A stretch of 64,000 nucleotides of DNA from Shewanella khirikhana (GTDB lineage Bacteria; Pseudomonadota; Gammaproteobacteria; Enterobacterales; Shewanellaceae), in contig NZ_CP020373.1 of NCBI RefSeq assembly GCF_003957745.1, forward strand, positions 3,829,501-3,893,500. Direction: 5' to 3'. The translations under genes and the position numbers were made by a program. The notes under the pieces were generated by a model. The model searched no databases and was not told where the DNA came from. It was given only the letters and a program-made list of their open reading frames with translations. Of this stretch, positions 6,879-15,220 are shown in pieces (positions within the stretch are counted from its first letter, which is position 1; every line of letters starts with the position of its first letter).

Positions 6879-9127
6879 GCAAGTTTACTGCCATTGAAAA
6901 CTTCAGCCGCCGCGATGTGCTCAAACTCTTCGGTGCCTCGGGCGGCGCCCTGATGCTGGGGGCCTCTGGCCTCGGCTGGAGCCCCATGCTCGCCGCGCAA
7001 ACCGCCGCCTTTGGCGAAGAGCAGCGCCTCAACCTCTTTATCGCCATCGGCGAAGACAACAGGGTGTACCTCACCTGCCACCGCTCGGAAATGGGTCAGG
7101 GCATACGCACCGGCATTCCGCAGGTGCTGGCCGATGAGCTGGAAGCCGACTGGGACAAGGTGGTCGTGGTACAGGGCCTGGCCGACAAACGCTATGGCAG
7201 CCAGAACACCGACGGCAGCCGCAGTATCCGCAAGGGTTTCGACAAGATGCGCGAGATGGGCGCCATGGCAAGGCAGATGCTGGAGCAAGCCGCCGCCGAG
7301 CGCTGGCAAGTGCCCGTGACTGAGGTCTATGCCAAGGCTCATGCCGTGTATCACAAAGGCAGCGACAAGCGCTTAAGCTATGGCGAGCTCGCCATGGCCG
7401 CCGCCAAACTGCCACTGCCGGATGCCAAAACCCTCACCCTCAAAACCCCTGACCAATTCACCCAAATCGGCAAGGGCCACACCATTGTCGATATGGACGA
7501 TATGCTCGGTGGCCGTGCCATCTATGGCGCCGACAATCGTCCCGAAGGCTTGGTGTATGCGGTGATTGCCCGTCCGCCGGTGTTTGGCAGCGCGCTCGAG
7601 TCCATGGACGACAGCACCGCCCGCAAGGTGGCGGGGGTGCTGGATATTGTCCCTCTGCCGGTACCCAAGGGCGCACCGGCGTTTCAGCCGCTTGGCGGCG
7701 TTGCCGTGGTGGCCACTAATACCTGGAGTGCACTGGAAGGCAGAAAAGCCCTCAAGCTCAGCTGGAGCAAAAGCGCCAACGACAGCCATAACAGCAAGAC
7801 TTATCTCGATACTCTCAAACAAAGAGTGCGGGAACCCGGCAAAGTCGCCCGCGAGCTTGGCAGCCAGCCTGCAAGCTGGCCTGAGGACAAGATGGTCAGC
7901 GCCATTTACACAGTGCCCTATCTCGCCCATGCGCCCATGGAGCCACCGGCGGTGATTGCCAGCGTCGATAAAAACGGCTGCGAACTGTGGGCCAGCAGTC
8001 AAACGCCCCAAAGCACCCAGCAGAATGTGGCCGGTATGCTGGGTATCGATGAAGACAAGGTTAAGGTAAATGTCACCCTGCTCGGCGGCGGCTTCGGCCG
8101 CAAATCCAAGCCGGATTTCAGCGTCGAAGCCGCGTTTATTTCCAGCAAAATCAACAAGCCGGTGCTGCTGCAGTGGAGCCGTGAAGATGAGCTGAGAAAC
8201 GGCTACCTGCACGCCATCAGCGCCCAGTACTACCAGGCCTGCATCGACGACAAGGGCAAGGTGCAGGCGATATTGTCGCGTACCGCCTTCCCCTCTATCG
8301 GCAGCACCTTCGACAGTGCCGTGGATACTCCGCAGCCGTTCGAGCTGGACCTGGGCTTTACCGATATTCCCTGGGATATCAGCGCCGTGCGCTGCGAAGC
8401 CGTCAAGGCCGAAAGCCACACCCGCATCGGCTGGTTAAGGTCGGTGAGTAACATTCAACACGGCTTTGGGGTGGGCAGCTTTGTGGACGAACTCGCCATT
8501 GCCAATGGAAAATCCTGCACCGCCCAGTGGCGGGAACTGCTCGGCAAGGCGCGGGTTGAAAACTTTGCCAATCAAGGCTTTGAATATGGCAACTATGGTG
8601 AAGATCAGAGCCGTCATCCGGTGGATGTGGGCCGCTACCTTAAGCTGATTGACCGCGCCGAAGCGCTGATGGCACAAAAACCAGCGGGTAAAAACGAAGG
8701 CTGGGGCTTTGCCATTCACCGCAGCTTTGTTGCCTATGCCGCCGTGGCCATCAAGGTGCGGCTCGAAGGTGACAAGCTCACTGTGGTGGATGCTATCGCG
8801 CTGATGGATGCCGGCACTGTGGTGAACCCAGACCGGGTGGCCGCGCAGATGGAAGGCGCGGTGATGTTTGGCTTAAGCCTTGCGCTCTTTGGCGAAATCG
8901 ATTTCGACAAAGGCGCCGTGACCCAGTCAAACTTCCACGACTACCCGCTGCTCAGGCTGCCACACTGCCCGCAGATTACGACTGAGATCATCGCCTCCAG
9001 AGCTGTGCCGGGCGGAGTGGGGGAACCCGGCGTGCCGCCGGTAGCCCCGGCCCTTGCCAATGCCATAGTGGCCGCTGGCGGCGTGCGTTACCGCGAACTG
9101 CCGCTGTCAAAGCACCTTAAAATCTAA
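6875..9127 (+). CDS. Molybdopterin-binding subunit, IorB-like, with Tat signal
   Basis: This 750-residue catalytic subunit of the xanthine oxidase superfamily starts with a twin-arginine signal (SRRDVLKLFGASGG and a hydrophobic stretch), so the enzyme should work in the periplasm. The molybdopterin-binding region includes GGGFGRKS, and the active-site Glu lies in GGVGEPGVPPVAPALANAI near the C-terminus, as in IorB. The ATG at 6875 overlaps the iorA stop; an in-frame ATG at 6803 lies inside iorA and is rejected. Isoquinoline 1-oxidoreductases, nicotinate hydroxylases and periplasmic aldehyde oxidases all share this form. The nearby aldehyde dehydrogenase makes an aldehyde or N-heterocycle plausible. 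No cytochrome c subunit is present in the operon. Confidence 0.88.
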   Translation: MSKFTAIENFSRRDVLKLFGASGGALMLGASGLGWSPMLAAQTAAFGEEQRLNLFIAIGEDNRVYLTCHRSEMGQGIRTGIPQVLADELEADWDKVVVVQGLADKRYGSQNTDGSRSIRKGFDKMREMGAMARQMLEQAAAERWQVPVTEVYAKAHAVYHKGSDKRLSYGELAMAAAKLPLPDAKTLTLKTPDQFTQIGKGHTIVDMDDMLGGRAIYGADNRPEGLVYAVIARPPVFGSALESMDDSTARKVAGVLDIVPLPVPKGAPAFQPLGGVAVVATNTWSALEGRKALKLSWSKSANDSHNSKTYLDTLKQRVREPGKVARELGSQPASWPEDKMVSAIYTVPYLAHAPMEPPAVIASVDKNGCELWASSQTPQSTQQNVAGMLGIDEDKVKVNVTLLGGGFGRKSKPDFSVEAAFISSKINKPVLLQWSREDELRNGYLHAISAQYYQACIDDKGKVQAILSRTAFPSIGSTFDSAVDTPQPFELDLGFTDIPWDISAVRCEAVKAESHTRIGWLRSVSNIQHGFGVGSFVDELAIANGKSCTAQWRELLGKARVENFANQGFEYGNYGEDQSRHPVDVGRYLKLIDRAEALMAQKPAGKNEGWGFAIHRSFVAYAAVAIKVRLEGDKLTVVDAIALMDAGTVVNPDRVAAQMEGAVMFGLSLALFGEIDFDKGAVTQSNFHDYPLLRLPHCPQITTEIIASRAVPGGVGEPGVPPVAPALANAIVAAGGVRYRELPLSKHLKI

Positions 9128-9144
9128 GTCATTTCGACTTTATC

Positions 9145-9178
9145 CAGGCCCTCTGCAACGCTGAGGGCCTGTTTTTTT
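9145..9178 (+). terminator. Rho-independent terminator after iorB
   Basis: A 9-bp stem CAGGCCCTC / GAGGGCCTG with a 9-base loop is followed by seven T residues, 17 bases after the iorB stop. It closes the molybdenum hydroxylase operon. Confidence 0.93.
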
Positions 9179-9197
9179 GGGCGCGGCACTTTGGCTT

Positions 9198-9206
9198 TGT
9201 TATACT
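9198..9206 (+). promoter_or_regulatory. Extended -10 promoter of trmL
   Basis: TGTTATACT is an extended -10 element; no good -35 box is seen. It would start transcription near 9213, about 25 bases before the trmL start at 9238. Confidence 0.45.
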
Positions 9207-9237
9207 CCAGCCCAACTCAGACCTGATGCCTGCTGCT

Positions 9238-9702
9238 ATGTTCAACATCGCTCTCTACGAACCCGAAATCGCCCCCAACACGGGCAATATTATTCGCCTG
9301 TGCGCCAACAACGGCTGTGAACTGCACCTGATTGAACCTTTGGGTTTTGATTTGGAAGAGAAAAAGCTGCGCCGCGCCGGGCTGGATTACAGCGATATGA
9401 CCCGGGTGACCCGCCATAAAGACTTCGCGAGTTTCCTTGAGGCCATGGCAGGGCGACGCATTCTGGCCTGCACCACCAAGGGCAGCCGCCCCCACTCAGA
9501 ACTGACTTACCAGGCCGGTGATGTACTCTTGTTTGGCCCCGAGAGCCGTGGTCTGCCGATGGACATTATCAACTCGGTGCCCACCGAGCAGCGCCTGCGC
9601 ATTCCCATGGTGGAGTCGAGCCGCAGCCTGAACCTGTCCAACGCCGTAGCCATTATCAGTTACGAAGCCTGGCGTCAGCAGGGCTTTGGCGGCGCCCGCT
9701 AA
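9238..9702 (+). CDS. trmL: tRNA (cytidine(34)/uridine(34)-2'-O)-methyltransferase TrmL
   Basis: TrmL (YibK) methylates the wobble ribose of tRNA-Leu isoacceptors using S-adenosylmethionine. The 154-residue protein shows the SPOUT knot motifs: N-terminal NIALYEPEIAPNTGNIIRLC, then LLFGPESRGLP, then RIPMVESSRSLNLSNAVAI. All fit E. coli TrmL from end to end. I chose the ATG at 9238 because E. coli TrmL begins at the matching residue; an ATG four codons earlier (9226) is also possible. It stands alone between the iorB terminator and a convergent gene of unknown function. Confidence 0.93.
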   Translation: MFNIALYEPEIAPNTGNIIRLCANNGCELHLIEPLGFDLEEKKLRRAGLDYSDMTRVTRHKDFASFLEAMAGRRILACTTKGSRPHSELTYQAGDVLLFGPESRGLPMDIINSVPTEQRLRIPMVESSRSLNLSNAVAIISYEAWRQQGFGGAR

Positions 9703-9709
9703 GCTGCCC

Positions 9710-10258
9710 TCACTGGGGCTGCGTGGCGCCTGCTTGCCGTGGACGCATCGACAGGCCCCGGAATAAGCGGTATTGGGCGATGTCGTCATCGAGAAACTGC
9801 GACTGCTGCAGCCATTGCCAGCCCTGCTCCTGGGGCTCAAAAAGCAACTGGATCAGCGCAGGCCTGTCGGCCACCACACCTTCCCCCAGCAGCGAATAGC
9901 TGTCGCCGCGCCGATAAAGGCTGAATAGCTGCCCCTTGTCTTCGGTCACGCCATCAAAATAGGTCAACATGGCTTTGTCGCCCTGACGGCGAAACCACCA
10001 GGTTTCGCTGCTGGCATAGCGCACGCCGCGACTGACGCTGATGATCAACTGATGGCGGTCGGCACTGCAGATTACATCGATGGAGAGGGATTTGGGCACT
10101 TCACCGGGGCGGGCGCCGGTGCCCTGCCATTGCCCGGCGAGGCTGGTGCACCACTGGGCAAACGGCATCTCCGCTGCCGCCAGTGGCAGCAACAGAGACA
10201 ATGCACAAAGGGCAGAGTTAAAAGAGTTCGATATCGTCTTTGCGGTAAAGATGTTCAT
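9710..10258 (-). CDS. Secreted protein of unknown function
   Basis: This 182-residue protein starts with a likely Sec signal (basic N-terminus, then CALSLLLPLAAAE), so it is probably periplasmic. The rest is a compact, Trp-rich beta-type domain with two Cys residues (AQWCTSLAGQW and DVICSADR). I do not recognise a family; the repeated short strands around WWFRRQG and LFSLYRRGDSYSLLGEG suggest a lipocalin-like barrel, which is a guess. The start at 10258 gives the signal peptide and overlaps the upstream gene by 41 bases; a longer frame to 10333 would overlap even more. It is probably translated with the gene at 10218-10796. Confidence 0.6.
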   Translation of the reverse strand: MNIFTAKTISNSFNSALCALSLLLPLAAAEMPFAQWCTSLAGQWQGTGARPGEVPKSLSIDVICSADRHQLIISVSRGVRYASSETWWFRRQGDKAMLTYFDGVTEDKGQLFSLYRRGDSYSLLGEGVVADRPALIQLLFEPQEQGWQWLQQSQFLDDDIAQYRLFRGLSMRPRQAGATQPQ

Positions 10259-10796
10259 CCCGATACAGCGCCAAGGCTTCATGAAGTGGCATACCCTGGA
10301 GCACAAGATCGAACATTTTACGTTCACAATCAAGGGAGTAAGTAGATTTTATCTGCTTTTGGATTTTTGACCACTCTTCACCCTGCAGGCGTTTTTCTTC
10401 GTTGCACAGCAAATCTTCGGTCAGGGCCAGCCCTGTGACCACGTGTTGCAGTCGCTGGCTCAGACGGTCGTAAAACTGAAATGCCACCACGCCCTTATCG
10501 ATTTCAGTTTCGAGCATGATGCCGTGTTTAATGATGTCTTTGGGGGTATCGGGTTGATTGGCCAGGTGCAGATTCACCTGCCGCAGGTGCGATGCCATCT
10601 CGGTAAACTGCTGCCCAAGGCCGGTCACATTGTAGTCGCCGTCGGTGAGGGTGAGTTCAATTTGCGCCATCGACAGCAGCAGGAGCTTTACTGTCTCCTG
10701 CACGTGCAGCCAGTCGACTTTATTCAGAAAGGCCTCCTCCAGCATGTCCATAGACAGGGAGTCCCCTTCTTCCTGTGTGTGCTTGTCGTTCGTCAT
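10218..10796 (-). CDS. Conserved cytoplasmic helical protein of unknown function
   Basis: The protein has 192 residues, no signal and no membrane segment, and is acidic and mostly helical. Around residues 110-125 it has VVAFQFYDRLSQRLQHV. This recalls the conserved helix of CheZ-like phosphatases and chemotaxis helper proteins, but the resemblance is short and I do not assign a function. The ATG at 10796 has AAGGGA upstream; the longer frame to 10940 has no support. Its 3' end overlaps the secreted-protein gene by 41 bases. No chemotaxis gene is near. Confidence 0.6.
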   Translation of the reverse strand: MTNDKHTQEEGDSLSMDMLEEAFLNKVDWLHVQETVKLLLLSMAQIELTLTDGDYNVTGLGQQFTEMASHLRQVNLHLANQPDTPKDIIKHGIMLETEIDKGVVAFQFYDRLSQRLQHVVTGLALTEDLLCNEEKRLQGEEWSKIQKQIKSTYSLDCERKMFDLVLQGMPLHEALALYRDEHLYRKDDIELF

Positions 10797-10925
10797 GGCT
10801 CTTTCCCTTCGATTCGCCCGAGATCGGGCGGCGGTGTGGCAGGCGCGGACTCCTGTCCCAGACTGCCGCCATGGAAATAAGTGTAGAACAAATAGGAAAA
10901 TGTGCGCCGCCGGGCGTAAAAATGA

Positions 10926-10953
10926 AACGGGGTCTGACAATGCAGACCCCGTT
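10926..10953 (-). terminator. Rho-independent terminator of the M16 peptidase operon
   Basis: An 11-bp perfect stem AACGGGGTCTG / CAGACCCCGTT with a 6-base loop lies 16 bases past the stop of the gene at 10969. On the minus strand it is followed by TCATTTTT. Confidence 0.75.
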
Positions 10954-10968
10954 GAAGAAGGTGTGGGC

Positions 10969-12390
10969 TTAGTTACCGAAACCCACGTCCTTGATGTTCA
11001 CCTGAGTCACTTCACCATATTTGGCTGCCACAGGTGCCACCTTGGCGGCATTGCCAATCAGCACAAATTGCAGTTTGTCTCTGGGGAAGTAGGTGTTGAT
11101 CAAACGCTGGGTTTCTTCCAGGGTCAGGCTGTCGACTTTACGCTCGAAGTCATTGATATAGCTGTTATCAAAGCCGTAGAGGTACATGTCAGACAACAGA
11201 CCGGCCAGCTGACCGCTGGTTTCGAACTTGGGCGGGAACTGGCCCTTCACGTAGGCCTTGGCCGAATCCAGCGTGGCCTGGTCGATCCCCTGTTGCCACA
11301 GACGATCGTAGGTTTTGAGCGCCAAATCGATGGCCGCTTCGGTGGTATCGGTTTTGGTGAAGGTGCTTATCTGGAACAGACCGCTGTCGGCGTAGGAGGT
11401 AAAGCCTGAGCGGGCGCCATAGGTCAGACCGGCATTCACCCGCAGCTCATCGTTGAGCCAGGAGGTGAAACGGCCACCCAGAATGGTGTTGACCACGGTC
11501 AGACCCACAGCATCGGGGTTATCCTCGGAAATGCCCATGCCACCAATCACAAAGGTGGTTTCCATGGCATCGGGCTTGTCCACCAGCAGCACCCGGCTCT
11601 TGCCAAGCACCGGCAGGCCTTCTTCGAGGGAGCGCATCTTGGTCACAGAGCCATTGTGCCAATCGCCGAAGCGGGCATTGAGCTTGGCTTTCATCTCGGC
11701 CACATCAAAGTCACCCACCACAGAAATGGCGGTGTTGATTGGCTGATAGAAACCGCTGTAGAAGGCACGCACCTGCGCCAGTGTCAGGCTGTCTACCGAT
11801 TCACTGTTGCCGCTGCTGGCGTTGCCATAGGGATGCTCGCCATACACCAGCTTACCGAAGTAGTTGCCAATCACGGCTCTCGGGCTTTCCTTGGCCTGAA
11901 TAAGGCCGCCCACTTCACGCTGCTTGAGTTTATCGAACTCGGCGGCATCAAAGTCAGGACGGCGCAGCACGTCGGCAAACAGTGGCAGCATGGTATCCAG
12001 ATCCTTGGCCATAAACTTGGCGCTGACATAGCTGCCTTCTTTACCGGCACTGGCATTGAGGCTGGCGCCGAGAAAATCGACCTGATTCTCAATATCGCGC
12101 TTGGACTTACCACCGGCGCCCAACATCAGGCTCTCGGCGGTAATGGCAGAAACGCCTGAAACGCTGTCATTCACCGCACCGGCACGCACCACGGCGCTTA
12201 GGGTAATAAGTGGCACTTCTTTTTGCTGCATCAGGAACAGGGTCAAGCCATTGTCCAGCGTTACGCGCTCGTAGGCGGGCAGCTGGAATGCGGCATTTGC
12301 CGGCGCCTCGACACCCTTGTTGCCCTCGGTGGCGGCACAACCGGCCAGTGCCAGTGCTGCCGCTATCATCAGGGGTTTACACTTGATCAT
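10969..12390 (-). CDS. M16 family peptidase-like lipoprotein (non-catalytic partner)
   Basis: This 473-residue protein has a lipoprotein signal ending in the lipobox LAGC (Cys at residue 18), so it should be anchored in the envelope. Two M16 modules follow. Where active M16 enzymes carry HxxEH, this protein has ITAESLMLGAGG, so the zinc site is missing. In two-gene M16 systems the upstream protein carries zinc and the downstream one supplies the rest of the chamber and an Arg/Tyr substrate-binding pair. Here AGLTYGARSGF fits that second role. It overlaps the active-subunit gene by four bases and is followed by a terminator. Confidence 0.85.
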   Translation of the reverse strand: MIKCKPLMIAAALALAGCAATEGNKGVEAPANAAFQLPAYERVTLDNGLTLFLMQQKEVPLITLSAVVRAGAVNDSVSGVSAITAESLMLGAGGKSKRDIENQVDFLGASLNASAGKEGSYVSAKFMAKDLDTMLPLFADVLRRPDFDAAEFDKLKQREVGGLIQAKESPRAVIGNYFGKLVYGEHPYGNASSGNSESVDSLTLAQVRAFYSGFYQPINTAISVVGDFDVAEMKAKLNARFGDWHNGSVTKMRSLEEGLPVLGKSRVLLVDKPDAMETTFVIGGMGISEDNPDAVGLTVVNTILGGRFTSWLNDELRVNAGLTYGARSGFTSYADSGLFQISTFTKTDTTEAAIDLALKTYDRLWQQGIDQATLDSAKAYVKGQFPPKFETSGQLAGLLSDMYLYGFDNSYINDFERKVDSLTLEETQRLINTYFPRDKLQFVLIGNAAKVAPVAAKYGEVTQVNIKDVGFGN

Positions 12391-13718
12391 TTATCCATCT
12401 CCTCTTCGGCAGCAAGCACGGCCACACTGCGGTTGGCACGTTTCAGGTAGGTCTGGGCCACGCGCTGAATGTCGGCGGTGCTGACCTTGTTGTATGCCTC
12501 AGGGGCGTTGAACAGCTTATCGAAGCTGCCAAAGAAGAGTTCGTAGGTGCCCAGGGTGTTGGCCTTGCCATTGATGGTTTCCATGCTGCGATAGAATTCC
12601 ATCAGCTTGATATTTTTGATTTTCTCAAGCTCTTGCTCGGTCACACCTTCGGCGGCGATGCGGTTGGTTTGGGCAATCAGTTCCTGCTCCAGCGCGGCGG
12701 CAGTCACGCCGGGAGCGCCCACGGCATAAACGTAGAACAGGTTGGGATCGAAGGACATGGGGAAGTAGGTATCGGCTTCCAGTGCCAGCTGGCTGTCGAC
12801 CATCGACTGATACAGGCGTGAGCTGTTACCGGCACTCAAAATGCCCGCCAGCAATTCCAGCGCATAATAGTCTTCGTGTGAGGTGGCAGGCACGTGATAG
12901 GCCATCATTACGTTAGGCGTGCTGGCCGAAGCCTTGTGGATAAAGGTGCGGCGTTCGCCCTTTTGCAGCGGCTCAACAGTCTTCACTTCCCTCGGCGGCT
13001 CCTGCGCAGGAATAGGCGCGAAATACTTGCCCGCCAGCGACTTTACTTCGTCCAGTTTCACATCACCGGCAATCACCACCACCGCATTGTTGGGGGCGTA
13101 ATAGGTCTTGTGGTACTGCACCAGATCTTCCAGCGTCCAGGCGGCAATGTCCGACTCATGGCCAATCACAGGCCAGCTGTAGGGGTGAGCACGGAAGGCA
13201 ACCCCTTTAAGCTCTTCCATCAGGGCGCGGATGTTGGAGTTTTCAAGGCCAGTGCTGCGCTCTGAGGTCACCACGCCGCGCTCGCTTTCCACCATCTTGG
13301 CGTTGATATCCAGATTGGCGATACGGTCGGCTTCGAGGTCGAAAATAGTTTCCAGCGCAGTGGCCGGGAACCAGTCGGTGTACACGGTCAGGTTTTCGGT
13401 GGTGTAGGCGTTGTTGGCGCCACCGGCCGCTTCCATGGTGCGGTCAAACATCTTCGGGCCGTACTTTTTGGAGCCGTTGAACATCATGTGCTCAAAGAAA
13501 TGGGAAATACCGGTAATGCCCGGGGCCTCGTTGCGCGAGCCCACTTTCCAGAACAGATACATGTTGGCGTTGGGGATGGAGGCATCTTCCAGCACCATGA
13601 TTTTCATACCGTTATCCAAGGTAAAGCTCTTGATATCGGCGGCAGTGGTGGCCTGACTGGCAAAGGGGGCCAAAGCCAGGCCCATTGCCAGAGTCAGGGC
13701 TGACAGCGTACGTTTCAT
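12387..13718 (-). CDS. M16 family zinc metallopeptidase (catalytic subunit)
   Basis: The protein has 443 residues with a Sec signal (cleavage probably after ASQA), so it is periplasmic. The inverted zinc motif HFFEH lies at residues 73-77, and the third ligand is in LEADRIANL about 75 residues on. These are the hallmarks of pitrilysin/processing-peptidase enzymes that degrade peptides inside a clam-shaped chamber. The C-terminal module lacks a second zinc site, as expected. It is co-transcribed with the non-catalytic lipoprotein that follows, and the two probably form a heterodimer. Confidence 0.88.
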   Translation of the reverse strand: MKRTLSALTLAMGLALAPFASQATTAADIKSFTLDNGMKIMVLEDASIPNANMYLFWKVGSRNEAPGITGISHFFEHMMFNGSKKYGPKMFDRTMEAAGGANNAYTTENLTVYTDWFPATALETIFDLEADRIANLDINAKMVESERGVVTSERSTGLENSNIRALMEELKGVAFRAHPYSWPVIGHESDIAAWTLEDLVQYHKTYYAPNNAVVVIAGDVKLDEVKSLAGKYFAPIPAQEPPREVKTVEPLQKGERRTFIHKASASTPNVMMAYHVPATSHEDYYALELLAGILSAGNSSRLYQSMVDSQLALEADTYFPMSFDPNLFYVYAVGAPGVTAAALEQELIAQTNRIAAEGVTEQELEKIKNIKLMEFYRSMETINGKANTLGTYELFFGSFDKLFNAPEAYNKVSTADIQRVAQTYLKRANRSVAVLAAEEEMDK

Positions 13719-13778
13719 TTCGCTTCCTGCTTCTGAATTAAAATTTGTGTAAATACCAATCCGCCATTTAAAGCAATC

Positions 13779-13806
13779 CCTTCGCCGCCAGCAAGTGCGG
13801 CGAAGG
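13779..13806 (-). terminator. Stem-loop between amidohydrolase and M16 genes, probable terminator
   Basis: A 10-bp perfect stem CCTTCGCCGC / GCGGCGAAGG with an 8-base loop lies 51 bases after the amidohydrolase stop on the minus strand. Only a weak T-rich tail follows (GATTGCTTT), so termination may be partial. Confidence 0.5.
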
Positions 13807-13856
13807 CGAATATGCGGAAAAAAGTGTAAATGAAAGTGATACCGGCTGACCGCCGC

Positions 13857-15149
13857 TTACTGCGGCTTCAGGGCTGCCAGCGCCACCGCCGTCATGGCTT
13901 CAACGCCAATTTTCAGTGCTTTTTCATCCACATAGAATTCAGGCGAGTGGTTACTGGCCACGGTGGCCGGATCTTTTCCCGCAGGTGTGACCCCAAGGAA
14001 GAAGAACATCCCCGGCACCTCTTGGGCATAAAAGGAGAAATCCTCAGCACCGGTGATCAGCCCCGGCTCCAGCACCTTGGCACTGCCCACCACGGCCTCG
14101 AGCACCGGGCGCATCTGGGCCACCAGCTGCGGGCTGTTCACCGTCACAGGGTAACCCTGCTTAATCTGGGTCTCAGCGCTGGCGCCCACTGCCGCGGCCG
14201 CATCGGCGGCGGTTTGCGACAGCAGCTTTTTGATGTCGGCACGCATTGCCTGATCGAAGGTACGGATAGTGCCAATCAGCTCCACCTCATCAGGAATAAT
14301 ATTGGAGCGAATGCCGCCATTGATGGCACCAAAACTGACCACGGCAGGCGCCTTGGTCACATCCACCCGGCGCGACACTATGGTTTGCACCGCGCTGACC
14401 ACCTGAGCCGAGGCGACTATGGGGTCAATGCCATTCCAGGGACGGGAGCCGTGGGTCTGGCGGCCGCTCACCTTGATACTGAAAGAATCTTCACTGGCCA
14501 TAGCCGGGCCCGGACGCACACCAATCATGCCCACTGGCAGATTGGAGGTCACATGCAATCCAAACACAGCATCGGGCTTATGTTTGCCAAACAGCCCCTG
14601 CTTGAGCATCAACTCGGCACCACCTTCTTCACCGTCCGGCGCACCTTCTTCGGCGGGCTGAAACACAAACATCACTTCCCCGGCGAGGCTATCTTTCATT
14701 TTCGCCAGGCTTTCGGCCACCCCCATCAACATGGCCACATGGGTGTCGTGACCACAGGCGTGCATCACCCCAACCGTCTGGCCACGGTAGGTATCTGTGG
14801 CTTTGGAGGCAAAGGGAATATCTACTCGCTCGGTCACCGGCAGCGCATCCATATCGGCACGCAGGGCAATCAGCGGCCCGGGTTTGGCCCCCTTGAGCCT
14901 GGCCACCACCCCGGTGTGGGCTATGCCGGTCTGAACCTCAAGCCCCAGAGACTTAAGGTGTTTGGCCACTACCTCGGCGGTGCGAAATTCGCGGTTGGAA
15001 AGCTCGGGATGCTGATGCAGATCGCGGCGCCATTCAATGACTTTTTGCTCCACAGCCGCGGCGAGCTGAGCCGGGGTTTGAGCCTGGGCGGGCAAGGTAC
15101 ACAGAGCCGCAAGGGCCAGGGAAAGTTTGGCAACAGGAAAGGAGCGCAT
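13857..15149 (-). CDS. Exported M20 family amidohydrolase
   Basis: This zinc amidohydrolase has 430 residues and resembles hippurate hydrolases and N-acyl-amino-acid deacylases. A Sec signal ends near PAQAQ, so the enzyme acts in the periplasm, unlike many homologues in the cytoplasm. Visible motifs are RRDLHQHPELSN, ALRADMDALPV, the metal-binding MHACGHDTHVAML, FQPAEEG with the catalytic Glu, and the distal GAEDFSFYAQ that gives the last ligand. With the M16 pair downstream it suggests a periplasmic peptide-breakdown group. The exact acyl substrate cannot be told from sequence. Confidence 0.86.
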   Translation of the reverse strand: MRSFPVAKLSLALAALCTLPAQAQTPAQLAAAVEQKVIEWRRDLHQHPELSNREFRTAEVVAKHLKSLGLEVQTGIAHTGVVARLKGAKPGPLIALRADMDALPVTERVDIPFASKATDTYRGQTVGVMHACGHDTHVAMLMGVAESLAKMKDSLAGEVMFVFQPAEEGAPDGEEGGAELMLKQGLFGKHKPDAVFGLHVTSNLPVGMIGVRPGPAMASEDSFSIKVSGRQTHGSRPWNGIDPIVASAQVVSAVQTIVSRRVDVTKAPAVVSFGAINGGIRSNIIPDEVELIGTIRTFDQAMRADIKKLLSQTAADAAAAVGASAETQIKQGYPVTVNSPQLVAQMRPVLEAVVGSAKVLEPGLITGAEDFSFYAQEVPGMFFFLGVTPAGKDPATVASNHSPEFYVDEKALKIGVEAMTAVALAALKPQ

Positions 15150-15220
15150 AGGGATTCCGTTATTCTGATTTTATTATCCGAATAACCAAACTACATGCGA
15201 ATGGATTAATTGTTAACCAA

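Noticed and set aside
13830..15185. 451-codon open frame on the plus strand opposite the M20 gene
   Set aside because: The M20 protein on the other strand has a signal peptide and all metal motifs. The plus frame has a skewed His/Gly composition typical of antisense frames.
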